DNA of 64,000 nt, from positions 1 to 64,000 of the forward strand of contig NZ_OAOF01000013.1 of the NCBI RefSeq assembly GCF_900205965.1. The letters run 5' to 3'. How positions within the stretch are numbered: the stretch's first letter is position 1; each line of letters opens with the position of its first letter. The notes under the pieces were generated by a model. That model was not told where the DNA came from. It saw nothing but the letters and a program-made list of their open reading frames with translations, and made no database searches. Source of the stretch: Lacrimispora amygdalina (GTDB lineage Bacteria > Bacillota > Clostridia > Lachnospirales > Lachnospiraceae). A program made the translations under genes and the position numbers. This document shows positions 41,841 through 51,654 of this stretch, piece by piece.

Positions 41841-44800
41841 TTATTCAGACAACTGTCCGATCTGCCTCAAGATAATCTCCGCCTGGGTTATCATTGTGTC
41901 AGTTGTCGCATTTTTCTTCCGGTCAAGATAGGCAAACTTCGGTTCTTCCCCCATGTGGAATTTCAAATCACCCCGGTATTCTTCAATAATCTTTGGAATT
42001 CCTTCCACCTTCAGCTTAGCATTTTTATACATCGTCAGACGGATCTCCTGACGGTTTATATTGACCTCAGTAACATATGCGCTGTGTGCAAGGGCCTTTA
42101 ATGCCGCTACTTTAAGAAGATTCTCAACCGGCTTTGGCATCTCGCCGAAACGGTCCATCAGTTCATCCTGCATATCCATATGCTCATCTTCATTTTCAAT
42201 GGCAGAGATACGCTTGTAAATGTCAAGTTTCTGATATTCATTTTTAATATAAGATGTCGGAATATAGGCATCAATATCACAGTCTACCACAGTTTCGTAG
42301 GTATCCTCTTCCCGTCTTACCCCCTTCAGTTCCAAAACCGCCTGGTTTAGAAGCTTACAGTATAAATCGTATCCAACCGCCTCCATATGACCGTGCTGTT
42401 CCGCACCCAGGACATTGCCGGCTCCCCTTATCTCCAGATCTCTCATGGCAATTTTTATACCGGAGCCAAGCTCTGTAAATTCCCGGATTGCCTGCAGACG
42501 TTTCTCTGCCTCTTCCTTCAGCATTTTATCCCGTTTATACATGAGAAATGCATAAGCGGTCCGGCTGGAACGCCCTACCCGGCCTCTTAACTGGTAAAGC
42601 TGGGAAAGTCCCATGCGGTCTGCATCCTGAATAATCATCGTATTGGCATTAGAGATATCAAGCCCGGTCTCAATGATCGTTGTACACACCAGAACATCAA
42701 TTTCACCATTTACAAAATCAAACATGATCCGTTCCAGTTCATGCTCATGCATCTGTCCATGGGCAAACGTAACCACCGCTTCAGGAACCAGCTTTGCAAT
42801 ATGGTTTGCCACCTCGTCAATATTATTGACCCGGTTATATACATAATAGACCTGACCTCCCCTGGACAGTTCCCTGTGTATTGCTTCCCGCACCATCTCG
42901 TCGTTATGCTCCATCACATAAGTCTGTATGGGCATACGGTCAACAGGAGGTTCTTCCAGAACACTCATATCCCGGATTCCAACCAGGCTCATATGAAGAG
43001 TCCTTGGGATGGGAGTAGCTGTCAGGGTGAGAACGTCTATATTTTCCTTTAACTGTTTGATCTTTTCCTTATGTGCAACACCAAACCGCTGTTCCTCATC
43101 AATAATTAAAAGTCCCAGATCCTTAAACTGCACATCCTTTGATAAGACCCGGTGGGTGCCTACCACAATATCCACCATTCCCTTTCTTAAATCTTCCACA
43201 GTTTTCTTAATCTGGGAAGAGGTCTTAAACCGGGACATTAAATCCACACGCACCGGAAAATCCTTCATTCTCTGGGCAAAGGTATTGTAATGCTGCTGTG
43301 CCAGAATCGTAGTGGGTACCAGATATACTACCTGCTTCCCATCCTGAACCGCTTTAAATGCAGCCCTGAGCGCAATCTCAGTCTTACCATATCCCACATC
43401 TCCACAGATCAGCCGGTCCATGATCTTTCCGCTTTCCATATCTGTTTTGGTTGCTTCTATTGCATCCCACTGGTCTTCGGTCTCGTCATAAGGAAACATC
43501 TCTTCAAATTCCTTCTGCCAGACGGTATCCTCGCCATACCGGAATCCGTGTGTCTGCTGTCTGGCCGCATAGAGCATGACCAGATCCTTTGCAATCTCTT
43601 TTACTGCCCCCTTAACCCTGGTTTTGGTCTTGTTCCACTGGTCTCCTCCCAGCCGGTTCAGCTTTGGTTTCTTTGCTTCGGCACCTGCATATTTCTGAAT
43701 TCCGTCAAGACGTGTGGCAGGAAGATAAAGATTACCGTTATCGGCATATTCCACCTTTAAGTAATCCTTAATCACCCCGTCCTGCTCAATTTTTTCGATT
43801 CCCCGGTAAATTCCCAGCCCATGATCCTCATGTACCACATAATCCCCTACGGAAAGGTCGGAAAAATTCTGGATTCTGGTACCTTCATAAACCGTCTTTT
43901 TCCGTTTGCGCTTCTTTTTCTCCATACCGAACATATCACCTTCGGTAATAACCAGAAATTTAATCATGGGATACTCAAAGCCCCGATGGATATTACCATG
44001 GGTAACCAGGATCTCTCCTGGTTTTACCTCATGCTCCCCGTCCTGGTCGTCCGGACAGTAGGCGCGTAAGTCGTATTCCCTTAAATCCCCGGCAAGACGG
44101 CTGGCTCTGGTCCTGGAAGCAGAAAGAAGGATCACACGGTAGCCTTCCCGTTTCCATCTGGTTAAATCCTTAATCAGCAGCTCAAAACTATTCTGATAGG
44201 AATTTACGTTCTTTACCTGAAAGCTGTAGCGGTTTTTTACCACAAAGCCTGACAGTTTCTGTTCCAGGCCTGTTAAATACACGCTGCTCTTCATCTGAAT
44301 TCTGGCCAGCATCTCCTTTGCCGGATAAAGAAGATTTGTCTGACCTGGCAGGAGATATCCGTTTTCCAGCCTGTGAATCATGCTCTCCCTGAATTCCGCC
44401 TCAACAACTTCTCCCTTTTCCTTAAGCCGCTCAGGTTCATCCAGGAAAAACACCGTACTCTCAGGGGAAAAGTAATCCAGAAAGGATACGCTGTCTTTGC
44501 AGAAATAATGAATATATCCGTCCAGGCCATGCTGTTTCCAGCCCTCTCTTAAGCCTTCCAATAGTTCTGATAGAATGGAACGGATCCTGGCTGCCTCCTG
44601 AATCTTTGACTGCGCCCGCAAATCTTTTTCGTATTTTTTCACTTCTTTTTGAAGAGCGTCAATACCATCGCTGATCTGCTGAGAGGTAAGAATCATTTCC
44701 GTTGCAGGATAGATACGGATCTCATCAAGCTGCTCGATTGACCTCTGGCTCTCTAAATCAAAGGTACGGATAGAATCCACCTCATTGTCCCAAAGCTCTA

Positions 44801-45374
44801 TGCGGACAGGAAGCTCTTCTGTCAGAGGAAAAATATCTATGATTCCTCCACGGACGGAGAACTGCCCCATTCCATCCACCTGTGCCATCCGTTCGTATCC
44901 AAGCTCTGCAAGCCGTTTTTTCCATTTCTCCACATCAATGATCTGGCCGCCCTCAACCAGAAGTGTCTGCTTTTTCATATCGGCCAGAGGCATCAGATGA
45001 TCCATCAGTCCATCAAAGGTTGTAACCACCCACCCTGAGGATTGTTCCATTAAATGACGAAAAACCGCCATTCGCCGCTTGGTCAGCAGGTTTCCATGGA
45101 TATCCGCATTGAAAAACAGCAAGTCCCTTGCAGGATAAAGCCACACATTGGAATCGAAAAAGCGAAGATCTTCATAGATTTCGCCTGCCCTGGTATCGTC
45201 ATAGGTCACTACCAGTTTCAGACCTGCCTGCTTTGCCGATTCATACATCAGATGAGCTTTCTGGGAGTCCATGCAGCCGCTTGCTATAACCGGCCCGGCC
45301 TTCTTTGCAAGATCAGAGCAAAGGCCTTCGAAATCCCTTAGTTCTCTTAATGGTTTTTCAAATAGATCGTTCAT
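41841..45374 (-). CDS. mfd: Transcription-repair coupling factor Mfd
   Basis: 1177 aa, full length. N-terminal UvrB-like part (about 1-350), RNA-polymerase-interacting domain around GDYVVHEDHGLGIYRGIEK (about 495), then SF2 helicase with CGDVGYGKTE (motif I), DEEQRFGVAHKEK (motif II) and TATPIPRTLHMS (motif III), and the C-terminal TRCF domain. It removes stalled RNA polymerase and recruits UvrA. It follows pth by 9 bases, as in Bacillus. Confidence 0.97.
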   Translation of the reverse strand: MNDLFEKPLRELRDFEGLCSDLAKKAGPVIASGCMDSQKAHLMYESAKQAGLKLVVTYDDTRAGEIYEDLRFFDSNVWLYPARDLLFFNADIHGNLLTKRRMAVFRHLMEQSSGWVVTTFDGLMDHLMPLADMKKQTLLVEGGQIIDVEKWKKRLAELGYERMAQVDGMGQFSVRGGIIDIFPLTEELPVRIELWDNEVDSIRTFDLESQRSIEQLDEIRIYPATEMILTSQQISDGIDALQKEVKKYEKDLRAQSKIQEAARIRSILSELLEGLREGWKQHGLDGYIHYFCKDSVSFLDYFSPESTVFFLDEPERLKEKGEVVEAEFRESMIHRLENGYLLPGQTNLLYPAKEMLARIQMKSSVYLTGLEQKLSGFVVKNRYSFQVKNVNSYQNSFELLIKDLTRWKREGYRVILLSASRTRASRLAGDLREYDLRAYCPDDQDGEHEVKPGEILVTHGNIHRGFEYPMIKFLVITEGDMFGMEKKKRKRKKTVYEGTRIQNFSDLSVGDYVVHEDHGLGIYRGIEKIEQDGVIKDYLKVEYADNGNLYLPATRLDGIQKYAGAEAKKPKLNRLGGDQWNKTKTRVKGAVKEIAKDLVMLYAARQQTHGFRYGEDTVWQKEFEEMFPYDETEDQWDAIEATKTDMESGKIMDRLICGDVGYGKTEIALRAAFKAVQDGKQVVYLVPTTILAQQHYNTFAQRMKDFPVRVDLMSRFKTSSQIKKTVEDLRKGMVDIVVGTHRVLSKDVQFKDLGLLIIDEEQRFGVAHKEKIKQLKENIDVLTLTATPIPRTLHMSLVGIRDMSVLEEPPVDRMPIQTYVMEHNDEMVREAIHRELSRGGQVYYVYNRVNNIDEVANHIAKLVPEAVVTFAHGQMHEHELERIMFDFVNGEIDVLVCTTIIETGLDISNANTMIIQDADRMGLSQLYQLRGRVGRSSRTAYAFLMYKRDKMLKEEAEKRLQAIREFTELGSGIKIAMRDLEIRGAGNVLGAEQHGHMEAVGYDLYCKLLNQAVLELKGVRREEDTYETVVDCDIDAYIPTSYIKNEYQKLDIYKRISAIENEDEHMDMQDELMDRFGEMPKPVENLLKVAALKALAHSAYVTEVNINRQEIRLTMYKNAKLKVEGIPKIIEEYRGDLKFHMGEEPKFAYLDRKKNATTDTMITQAEIILRQIGQLSE

Positions 45375-45383
45375 GAAATCTCC

Positions 45384-45950
45384 TTATTTCTTCCTGTTGA
45401 AATAATTCATCGCCTGATCAGCCCCGTCTTCCACCATCATGACTGCAGCATCTGCTGCTGCCTGGTAAGCATCCGCCATAATCATCTCCTGCTCTTTAGG
45501 GAAATGCCCCAGCACATAATCTGCCAGATCCATCTCTTTTGGTTTTTCACCAACGCCCACCCTTATTCTGGGGAATTCCTGGGTTCCTAAATGCTGAATA
45601 ATATTTTTGAGACCGTTATGCCCTCCGGCACTTCCTTTCTTACGAATCCGAAGCTGTCCCTCTGTGAGATTGATGTCATCGCAGATAATAATAATGTTCT
45701 CCGGCTCTACCTTATAATAGTCAGCCATAGAGCGGATGCTTTCTCCGCTTAAATTCATATAGGTCTGAGGTTTGGAAAGAATCACCTTCTGGTATCCTGC
45801 CATTCCCATCCCGTAAACAGCCTTATGTTTTTTTTCCGTAATCCGGATTCCCAGTTTATCCGCCAGAACATCAATAGCCTCAAAGCCCACATTGTGTCTT
45901 GTTTTATCATACTCTCTTGTTGGATTACCCAATCCTGCGATGATGTACAT
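45384..45950 (-). CDS. pth: Peptidyl-tRNA hydrolase
   Basis: 188 aa. MYIIAGLGNPTREYDKTRHNVGFEAID contains the catalytic His (about residue 20), with LSKPQTYMNLSGES, IIICDDINLTEGQLRIRKKGSAGGHNGLKNI. It recycles tRNA from dropped-off peptidyl-tRNA; in Bacillus the gene is spoVC. AAGGAG precedes the ATG. A roughly 117-base leader with two hairpins lies upstream. Confidence 0.97.
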   Translation of the reverse strand: MYIIAGLGNPTREYDKTRHNVGFEAIDVLADKLGIRITEKKHKAVYGMGMAGYQKVILSKPQTYMNLSGESIRSMADYYKVEPENIIIICDDINLTEGQLRIRKKGSAGGHNGLKNIIQHLGTQEFPRIRVGVGEKPKEMDLADYVLGHFPKEQEMIMADAYQAAADAAVMMVEDGADQAMNYFNRKK

Positions 45951-46000
45951 GATAATTCTCCTTATTATTTTCTATATTAACTACAGTTGCATTTCATGAC

Positions 46001-46102
46001 TGATCCGGGTGTTAAATGAACGCCCGAAAAGCGTTAGATTTCCCTAACAGGGGTACCTAACGCGATTCCTATCATTTTAACAGTTCCGGCAAAGGATGTA
46101 AA
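46001..46102 (-). promoter_or_regulatory. pth-mfd promoter and structured leader
   Basis: Minus strand TTTACA (46097-46102), 17-base spacer, TAAAAT (46074-46079). The leader then forms GCGTTAG (46063-46057) / CTAACGC (46037-46031) with an inner CCC/GGG, followed by a second hairpin CGGGCGTT/AACACCCG. No T run follows either. Confidence 0.55.
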
Positions 46103-46130
46103 GGCAGAATCACAGAATAATTTAATTCCA

Positions 46131-46159
46131 TTGAAAACCAGCATTCCGGAAGTTATAAT
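46131..46159 (+). promoter_or_regulatory. Promoter of the DUF4091 gene
   Basis: TTGAAA (46131-46136), 17-base spacer, TATAAT (46154-46159), 27 bases before the ATG and divergent from the pth promoter. Confidence 0.75.
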
Positions 46160-46185
46160 GTAGGTAATTGAGAAAGGAACCTGAC

Positions 46186-47856
46186 ATGGAACAAATTAAA
46201 AATTCTTACCAAATGATCCTTCTAAGTTCACTGACTAAAGTATTTACCGATGAAGAGCCCGTGTTTTATCCGGAATGCTGCCGCCTTAGCGGTCTCTGGG
46301 GAGAGACGGTTTCATTTCAGGCCGCCTGCTCTTTCTCCGGAAACGAAAAGGAAACAATGGAAGTTACTATTGATTCTCCTCTAAAAAGATATATAAACAT
46401 CCGCCAGGTGATTTCTGTCCCCTCATCCTATCCTTCCCACGAGAGACGGGACAGCAATTATCTGCGCCACACACCAGGTCTTTATCCCGATCTTCTCCGA
46501 AACCCGGACCAGAATCAGCTTGTACTGATACCCGGCAAATGGCAGAGCCTGTGGATCGAGATTACTCTCACCAGTGAAATTCCTGCGGGCATTTATCCCG
46601 TCACGATTTCCATAATAAACGGGGAAAAACAGACAGCCGCCTCTGTCACTGCCAGGATCGAAGTTATTTCCGCAGCACTGCCCAGACAGGAACTCATTCA
46701 TACCGAATGGTTTCATGGCGACTGTCTGGCTGATTATTATCAAGTCCCTGTATTTTCAGACGAGCACTGGGAAATCCTTGAAAATTTTATTGCTCTTTAT
46801 GGAAAACGGGGCATGAATATGATACTCACCCCCATCTTTACACCGCCGCTTGATACCGCCAGAGGCGGGGAACGGACCACCATTCAGCTGGTGGGCATAA
46901 CCGAAGCAGACGACAGCTATCAGTTTGATTTCACCCGGTTGAGGCGATGGGTTACAATCTGTAAAGCCTGCGGAATTAAATATTTTGAGATGGCTCATCT
47001 GTTCACCCAATGGGGTGCGGGCTTTGCACCAAAGATCCTGGTTACTAAAAATGGAAAAACCGTGAAGCGGTTCGGGTGGCATACCCCTGCCTTAGGGGAA
47101 TATACCTGCTTTCTCAATCAGTTCCTTCCGGCACTGATTGAGGAGTTAACGCTTCTGGATATTCTTAATGACACCTGGTTTCATATCTCAGACGAACCAC
47201 GAAACGCCCATTTAGAATCCTATGCCGCAGCCAGAGAATCCGTTATGAGACATTTAAAGGGCTGTAACGTGATCGATGCTCTTTCAGACTATTCTTTTTA
47301 TGAGGCAGGTCTGGCCGAGCGGCCTGTTTGTGCCACCGACCATATCGAACCGTTTTTACAGCATGGTGTTCCTCATTTATGGAGCTACTATTGCACCGCA
47401 CAGTGTGTCGATGTAGCCAACCGTTTTATGGCCATGCCATCACCACGAAACCGGATTTATGGAATCCAGGTCTATAAGTTTGGAATGGAAGGAATCCTTC
47501 ACTGGGGTTTTAACTTCTATAATTCCGAATATTCCATGGAACATATAAATCCCTATCTGGTCACTGACAGCGGTGGAAGTTTTCCCTCCGGCGATGCATT
47601 TTTAGTTTATCCCGGAGCAGACAGGCATCCGGAAGAATCCATCCGTCTTATGGTTTTATACGAAGCCATACAGGATCACAGAGCATTGAAGCTGTTAGAA
47701 CAATATATTGGCAGGGAGGCTGTCATAACACTTTTGGAAGAGGACTTGTCGGAACCGATAACATTTAAGACTTATCCAAAATCAGCCGCATATCTGATAT
47801 TGATCAGAAATAAAATCAACCGGGCCATAAAGCAGCATATCGAAAGAAAAAGATGA
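46186..47856 (+). CDS. DUF4091 domain protein (glycoside-hydrolase-like)
   Basis: 556 aa from ATG 46186 (AAAGGA upstream; a TTG at 46168 would precede that site). An N-terminal beta-sandwich (about 20-160) is followed by a barrel-like region (HTEWFHGDCLADYYQVPVFSDEHWE ... WFHISDEPRN, a likely acidic active-site strand) and the C-terminal DUF4091 part (GILHWGFNFYN; AIQDHRALKLLE). Proteins with this domain are usually carbohydrate-related. No signal peptide. A single gene; function not assigned further. Confidence 0.8.
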   Translation: MEQIKNSYQMILLSSLTKVFTDEEPVFYPECCRLSGLWGETVSFQAACSFSGNEKETMEVTIDSPLKRYINIRQVISVPSSYPSHERRDSNYLRHTPGLYPDLLRNPDQNQLVLIPGKWQSLWIEITLTSEIPAGIYPVTISIINGEKQTAASVTARIEVISAALPRQELIHTEWFHGDCLADYYQVPVFSDEHWEILENFIALYGKRGMNMILTPIFTPPLDTARGGERTTIQLVGITEADDSYQFDFTRLRRWVTICKACGIKYFEMAHLFTQWGAGFAPKILVTKNGKTVKRFGWHTPALGEYTCFLNQFLPALIEELTLLDILNDTWFHISDEPRNAHLESYAAARESVMRHLKGCNVIDALSDYSFYEAGLAERPVCATDHIEPFLQHGVPHLWSYYCTAQCVDVANRFMAMPSPRNRIYGIQVYKFGMEGILHWGFNFYNSEYSMEHINPYLVTDSGGSFPSGDAFLVYPGADRHPEESIRLMVLYEAIQDHRALKLLEQYIGREAVITLLEEDLSEPITFKTYPKSAAYLILIRNKINRAIKQHIERKR

Positions 47857-48006
47857 TGAAAATGGTATATTGTACCTTGTCATATCTCCAGGCATTATGA
47901 TAGAATAATACCGTTGCGCTTATATAAGTTCAAAATTGGTTGAACGTTTCTACCAACTACCTCAATAGTTGACTATAAGAGTTAGAAGGAAAAAGGAGTG
48001 ATGTTC

Positions 48007-49416
48007 ATGAAGGAAGCTTTAAAAAAATATGATGTGATCATCATCGGTGCAGGCCCCTCCGGCATTTTCTGCGCCTATGAACTGATCGAGAAAAAACCGG
48101 ATCTAAAGATCCTTATGATTGAGAAGGGCCGCCCAATTGAAAAACGTACCTGTCCAAAACGTACAACCAAAGTATGCGTAGGCTGCAAACCCTGCTCCAT
48201 TACCACTGGATTTGCAGGTGCAGGAGCATTCTCAGACGGAAAGCTATCGTTATCCCCGGATGTAGGAGGGAACCTTCCTGAAATACTGGGATATGATAAA
48301 ACCGTGGAACTGTTAAAGGAATCTGATAATATTTATTTAAAATTCGGCGCTGACACCAATGTATACGGTGTGGACAAGCAAAAGGAGATCCAGGAGATCC
48401 GACGCAAAGCCATTAACGCCAATTTAAAACTGATCGAATGCCCCATCCGCCATCTTGGCACGGAGGAAGGCTATAAAATCTACACCCGTCTGCAGGAGCA
48501 TTTGCTGGATCAGGGCGTGGAGATGGAATTTAATACCATGGTGAAGGACATCATGATTGAGGATAATCAGGCAAAGGGAATTATCACTGATAAGGATGAG
48601 ATCTATGAGGCATCTGAGATCGTTTCTGCCATCGGCCGCGAAGGATCTGACTGGTTCAGTCATATCTGCGGAAATCATGGAATTGAGACAAAGGTGGGAA
48701 CCGTTGATATCGGAGTCCGTGTTGAAGTCAGAGATGAAGTAATGGAATTCTTGAATAAGAATCTTTACGAAGCAAAGCTGGTTTATTATACACCAACCTT
48801 TGATGATAAAGTACGTACCTTCTGTACCAATCCCTCAGGAGAAGTAGCGACGGAATACTATGAAAACGGACTGGCAGTGGTCAATGGACACGCCTACAAG
48901 TCCCAGGAATTTAAAACCAATAACACGAATTTTGCGATCCTTGTATCAAAAAACTTTACTAAGCCTTTTAAGACACCGATCGAATACGGAAAGCATATCT
49001 CACAGCTAAGCAACATGCTGTGTGACGGAAGAATTCTGGTACAGACCTTCGGTGATTTCCAGAGAGGCAGACGTACCACAGAAGAGCGCTTATGCCGCAA
49101 CAATATCATTCCTACTTTAAAGGATGCGGTTCCCGGCGATCTGTCTCTGGTATTTCCTCACAGAATTATGGTTGATATCAAAGAGATGCTTCTGGCTCTG
49201 GATAAGGTTACACCGGGTATTGCCAGCGATGAGACTCTTCTTTATGGCGTGGAGGTTAAATTCTACTCCAATAAAGTCGTTGTTAACAGTGATTTTGAAA
49301 CCAATGTTATGGGACTTCGCGCCATCGGAGATGGTGCGTCTGTAACCAGAGGTCTTCAGCAGGCTTCGGCCAACGGAATCAGCGTTGCCAGAAGTATTTT
49401 AAGCAAATTAAATTAA
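48007..49416 (+). CDS. FAD-dependent dehydrogenase of the COG2509 family
   Basis: 469 aa from ATG 48007, eight bases after AAAAGGAG; ATG 48001 and GTG 47998 are too close to it. FAD-binding IIIGAGPSGIFCAYEL (about 11-26), a cysteine cluster CPKRTTKVCVGCKPC (about 47-61), FSDGKLSLSPDVGG, and the end motif GLRAIGDGASVTRGLQQASANG for FAD. The family is widespread in Firmicutes but the reaction is unknown; the Cys cluster suggests an iron-sulfur or redox role. Confidence 0.88.
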   Translation: MKEALKKYDVIIIGAGPSGIFCAYELIEKKPDLKILMIEKGRPIEKRTCPKRTTKVCVGCKPCSITTGFAGAGAFSDGKLSLSPDVGGNLPEILGYDKTVELLKESDNIYLKFGADTNVYGVDKQKEIQEIRRKAINANLKLIECPIRHLGTEEGYKIYTRLQEHLLDQGVEMEFNTMVKDIMIEDNQAKGIITDKDEIYEASEIVSAIGREGSDWFSHICGNHGIETKVGTVDIGVRVEVRDEVMEFLNKNLYEAKLVYYTPTFDDKVRTFCTNPSGEVATEYYENGLAVVNGHAYKSQEFKTNNTNFAILVSKNFTKPFKTPIEYGKHISQLSNMLCDGRILVQTFGDFQRGRRTTEERLCRNNIIPTLKDAVPGDLSLVFPHRIMVDIKEMLLALDKVTPGIASDETLLYGVEVKFYSNKVVVNSDFETNVMGLRAIGDGASVTRGLQQASANGISVARSILSKLN

Positions 49417-49457
49417 AGTGTAAAAATGGGGGGTGTTGCCCCCCTAATTTTACGCTT
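49416..49457. terminator. Terminator between the flavoprotein and rloB genes
   Basis: AAGTGTAAAA...TTTTACGCTT outer stem with inner GGGGGG/CCCCCC. A second C6 run at 49481-49486 (ACCCCCCATT) can pair with the same G run, so two alternative hairpins are possible. Confidence 0.75.
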
Positions 49458-49500
49458 ATTGTTTTTGCACCCATAATTTACCCCCCATTCCATATATAAA

Positions 49501-50154
49501 TTAATGAACCTTATTAATTTTACTTTTTATCTCCCCCACCAACTCATGCACCGTTGTACACGGCCACATCTCTGATGGCTTAAATTTACCATCTCTAATG
49601 CACTGCTCAAGTTTCTGCTGTGCAATTTTAATAGCTTTCTCTTCATCACCATTCTTACAAATTTTACTGTAAATATTGTTGTCAGCTTTGGAATACTTTT
49701 GTCCTGTTCTACTTTCATACACTTTACCTAACTCAGAACAACACGTCCATGATTCCAGCAGTGCAGGCATGGAACCAAAGTAGGCATAAATCCAGATTTC
49801 AAAGCATGGATTCGACCAGCCTACTCCGATTCCTTTTTCTCTTGCTTCATTAATTATAATATCGAAATCTTTCACTTGATCTCTATCAAACACAATCCAC
49901 GGCATGCGATACTGTGCTTCATATACTGTCAATTCCATACATTTATCTATCATATCTCGTGTTTTGGTCTCAACTACACGAATTACTAGCTTATCTTGAA
50001 GCTCATAAGGCAGACTATCATGTAAGCCATTAAAGTAACATCGTTCTGTAGCCTCCGTATCTGTAACAATTAGATAATACCCCAATTCGGGTACTCTGAT
50101 CTTATTTCGTTGTTCCCTTGTTTTCCGATTACCTGTTCTTTCGTTTTTTGCCAT
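49501..50154 (-). CDS. rloB: RloB-family protein (AbiLii-like) of an RloAB defence pair
   Basis: 217 aa from ATG 50154 (AAGGAGGGG upstream, 1 base after the rloA stop). RloB motifs in order: YYLIVTDTEATERCYFNGL (acidic first motif; relatives usually have EGE-TE), MPWIVFDRDQVKDF (second acidic motif), and SNPCFEIWIYAYF. This is a Toprim-like nuclease layout. It pairs with the RloA ATPase. The known family relates to lactococcal AbiL abortive phage resistance. The region is visibly richer in A+T than its neighbours, suggesting transfer. Confidence 0.85.
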   Translation of the reverse strand: MAKNERTGNRKTREQRNKIRVPELGYYLIVTDTEATERCYFNGLHDSLPYELQDKLVIRVVETKTRDMIDKCMELTVYEAQYRMPWIVFDRDQVKDFDIIINEAREKGIGVGWSNPCFEIWIYAYFGSMPALLESWTCCSELGKVYESRTGQKYSKADNNIYSKICKNGDEEKAIKIAQQKLEQCIRDGKFKPSEMWPCTTVHELVGEIKSKINKVH

Positions 50155-50155
50155 C

Positions 50156-51412
50156 TTACCCCTCCTTAAAAATGTCAATACTCTTTAAGGTTGGAATTGC
50201 GCCGTACTTACCAATCAGATAATTCTTTTCGTAACTCTCATCCTTCCTAATTCTAGTTCCATCTTCATCTACAAAATCTGCCAGTGAATATAAAGTTGAT
50301 ATGCCTTGATGATTTTTATCAGTAAACCAAATCTCATCACGTCTAAGCAATAAATTTGATAGCTGCCAAGTATCATGAGTTGTGAATACCAGCTGTGCAT
50401 GATTTACATTTATTTGTGGATTTAAAAATGTAAGAATAAAGTTTCTTACCAGTAGTGGGTGTAATCGTGCATTTAATTCATCTATAAAAAACACGCTTCC
50501 TTTGTTGATTACTTCCTGTAGCTCTGGATATAAGGCAAACATTTTTAAGGTTCCTGCAGATTCCATAGCTAATGGAATTTCTGCCATATCATCCGAGTCT
50601 ATCTTTTTATGAAGTGCACTAATTTTATATTTACCTTCTTTTGAGTCTCCCTCTGCCGGAATTTTTTCAACACGAAAATCTTTAATGTTTTCATCAAAAG
50701 ATGCAAAATATTCAACTACTTTCTTTTGCACGTTTTTATCTTCTACAAATTCTTTTGGCAATCTTCTTGACATGAAGAAATTGGTAAACACATCTCCAAA
50801 ATCCGCAAATTGATTTGTAAAAAACCAATCACGAATTGCTTTGCATTTTGCAATCTTCAATTTGGCGCCCAATGATACAATCAAAACCTGCTTTTCTAAA
50901 GCAACTTCAATATTCTCTCTGCTGTTTTTGGGTATACCAATAAGATTCAAAGTATCCTCTGAACGATAAAATACAGGGCTATATTTTCTTGCTGTTTTTG
51001 CTTTTACATTTAGCCATTCTTCTGTAATACCTTCTTTACCAATACAAAACCCATAGTTATATGATTTTTCCGCTTTATCACCAGGTATTGTAAAATAGAT
51101 TTCAAAACTAGATTCTACATTTTCTGATTTACAGTCAAACAAAAACGGGGTTGGTCTATATTCTGTAAATTTTTCTTCTTCGTCACCGTACTTAAATGAT
51201 TCTACTACATATTTTGTCATGTATTCAAACGCGTTGTAGACATTTGACTTTCCACTGGCATTTGCACCATAAATTGCTGCAACCGTAAGAATTTTATCAT
51301 TGCCAATGCAAACAACACGTTCTGAGAACTCAGTCATTTTGGTTGCTGATAGGTCTAATGTAGCTTCGTCTCTGAAGGATTTATAATTTTTAAAATTGAA
51401 TTGTATTAACAT
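50156..51412 (-). CDS. rloA: RloA-like AAA ATPase (AbiLi-like) of an RloAB defence pair
   Basis: 418 aa from ATG 51412, where GGTGAGGTGG supports the start. An SMC/OLD-like ATPase: start MLIQFNFKNYKSFRDEATLDL, Walker A IYGANASGKSN (about 36-46), Walker B SVFFIDELNARLHPLLV, H-loop FTTHDTWQLS. The coupled RloB gene follows. Probably ATP-gated control of the RloB nuclease on phage infection (family knowledge plus inference). Confidence 0.87.
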   Translation of the reverse strand: MLIQFNFKNYKSFRDEATLDLSATKMTEFSERVVCIGNDKILTVAAIYGANASGKSNVYNAFEYMTKYVVESFKYGDEEEKFTEYRPTPFLFDCKSENVESSFEIYFTIPGDKAEKSYNYGFCIGKEGITEEWLNVKAKTARKYSPVFYRSEDTLNLIGIPKNSRENIEVALEKQVLIVSLGAKLKIAKCKAIRDWFFTNQFADFGDVFTNFFMSRRLPKEFVEDKNVQKKVVEYFASFDENIKDFRVEKIPAEGDSKEGKYKISALHKKIDSDDMAEIPLAMESAGTLKMFALYPELQEVINKGSVFFIDELNARLHPLLVRNFILTFLNPQINVNHAQLVFTTHDTWQLSNLLLRRDEIWFTDKNHQGISTLYSLADFVDEDGTRIRKDESYEKNYLIGKYGAIPTLKSIDIFKEG

Positions 51413-51654
51413 TGTATCCACCTCACCTTCTATTCTAAATTCTATTATACCCAATATTGGCATAAAATCAACACTCAAGTGTGAAATAATCTCATATATA
51501 TGTACTTATTTTACATAAAAGCAAAAGCAGATTCCTAAGAACCTGCTAGATAGAGCAACTGATTTATGTTAAAAAGCAGGAGCATCGCTTTTGATATGTA
51601 ATCATAAAGATTTCACATCATTTTGCAACACTCCCTTTTATTATTCTGAATGAT
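51413..51654. other. AT-rich spacer at the edge of the RloAB segment
   Basis: No ORF. A weak hairpin GCAGATTCCTAAGAACCTGC lies near 51527-51547. No promoter or repeat marking an insertion boundary could be supported. Confidence 0.4.

Noticed and set aside
43290..43760. A 156-codon plus-strand ORF inside mfd
   Set aside because: A shadow of the mfd helicase region on the other strand, without a start signal.
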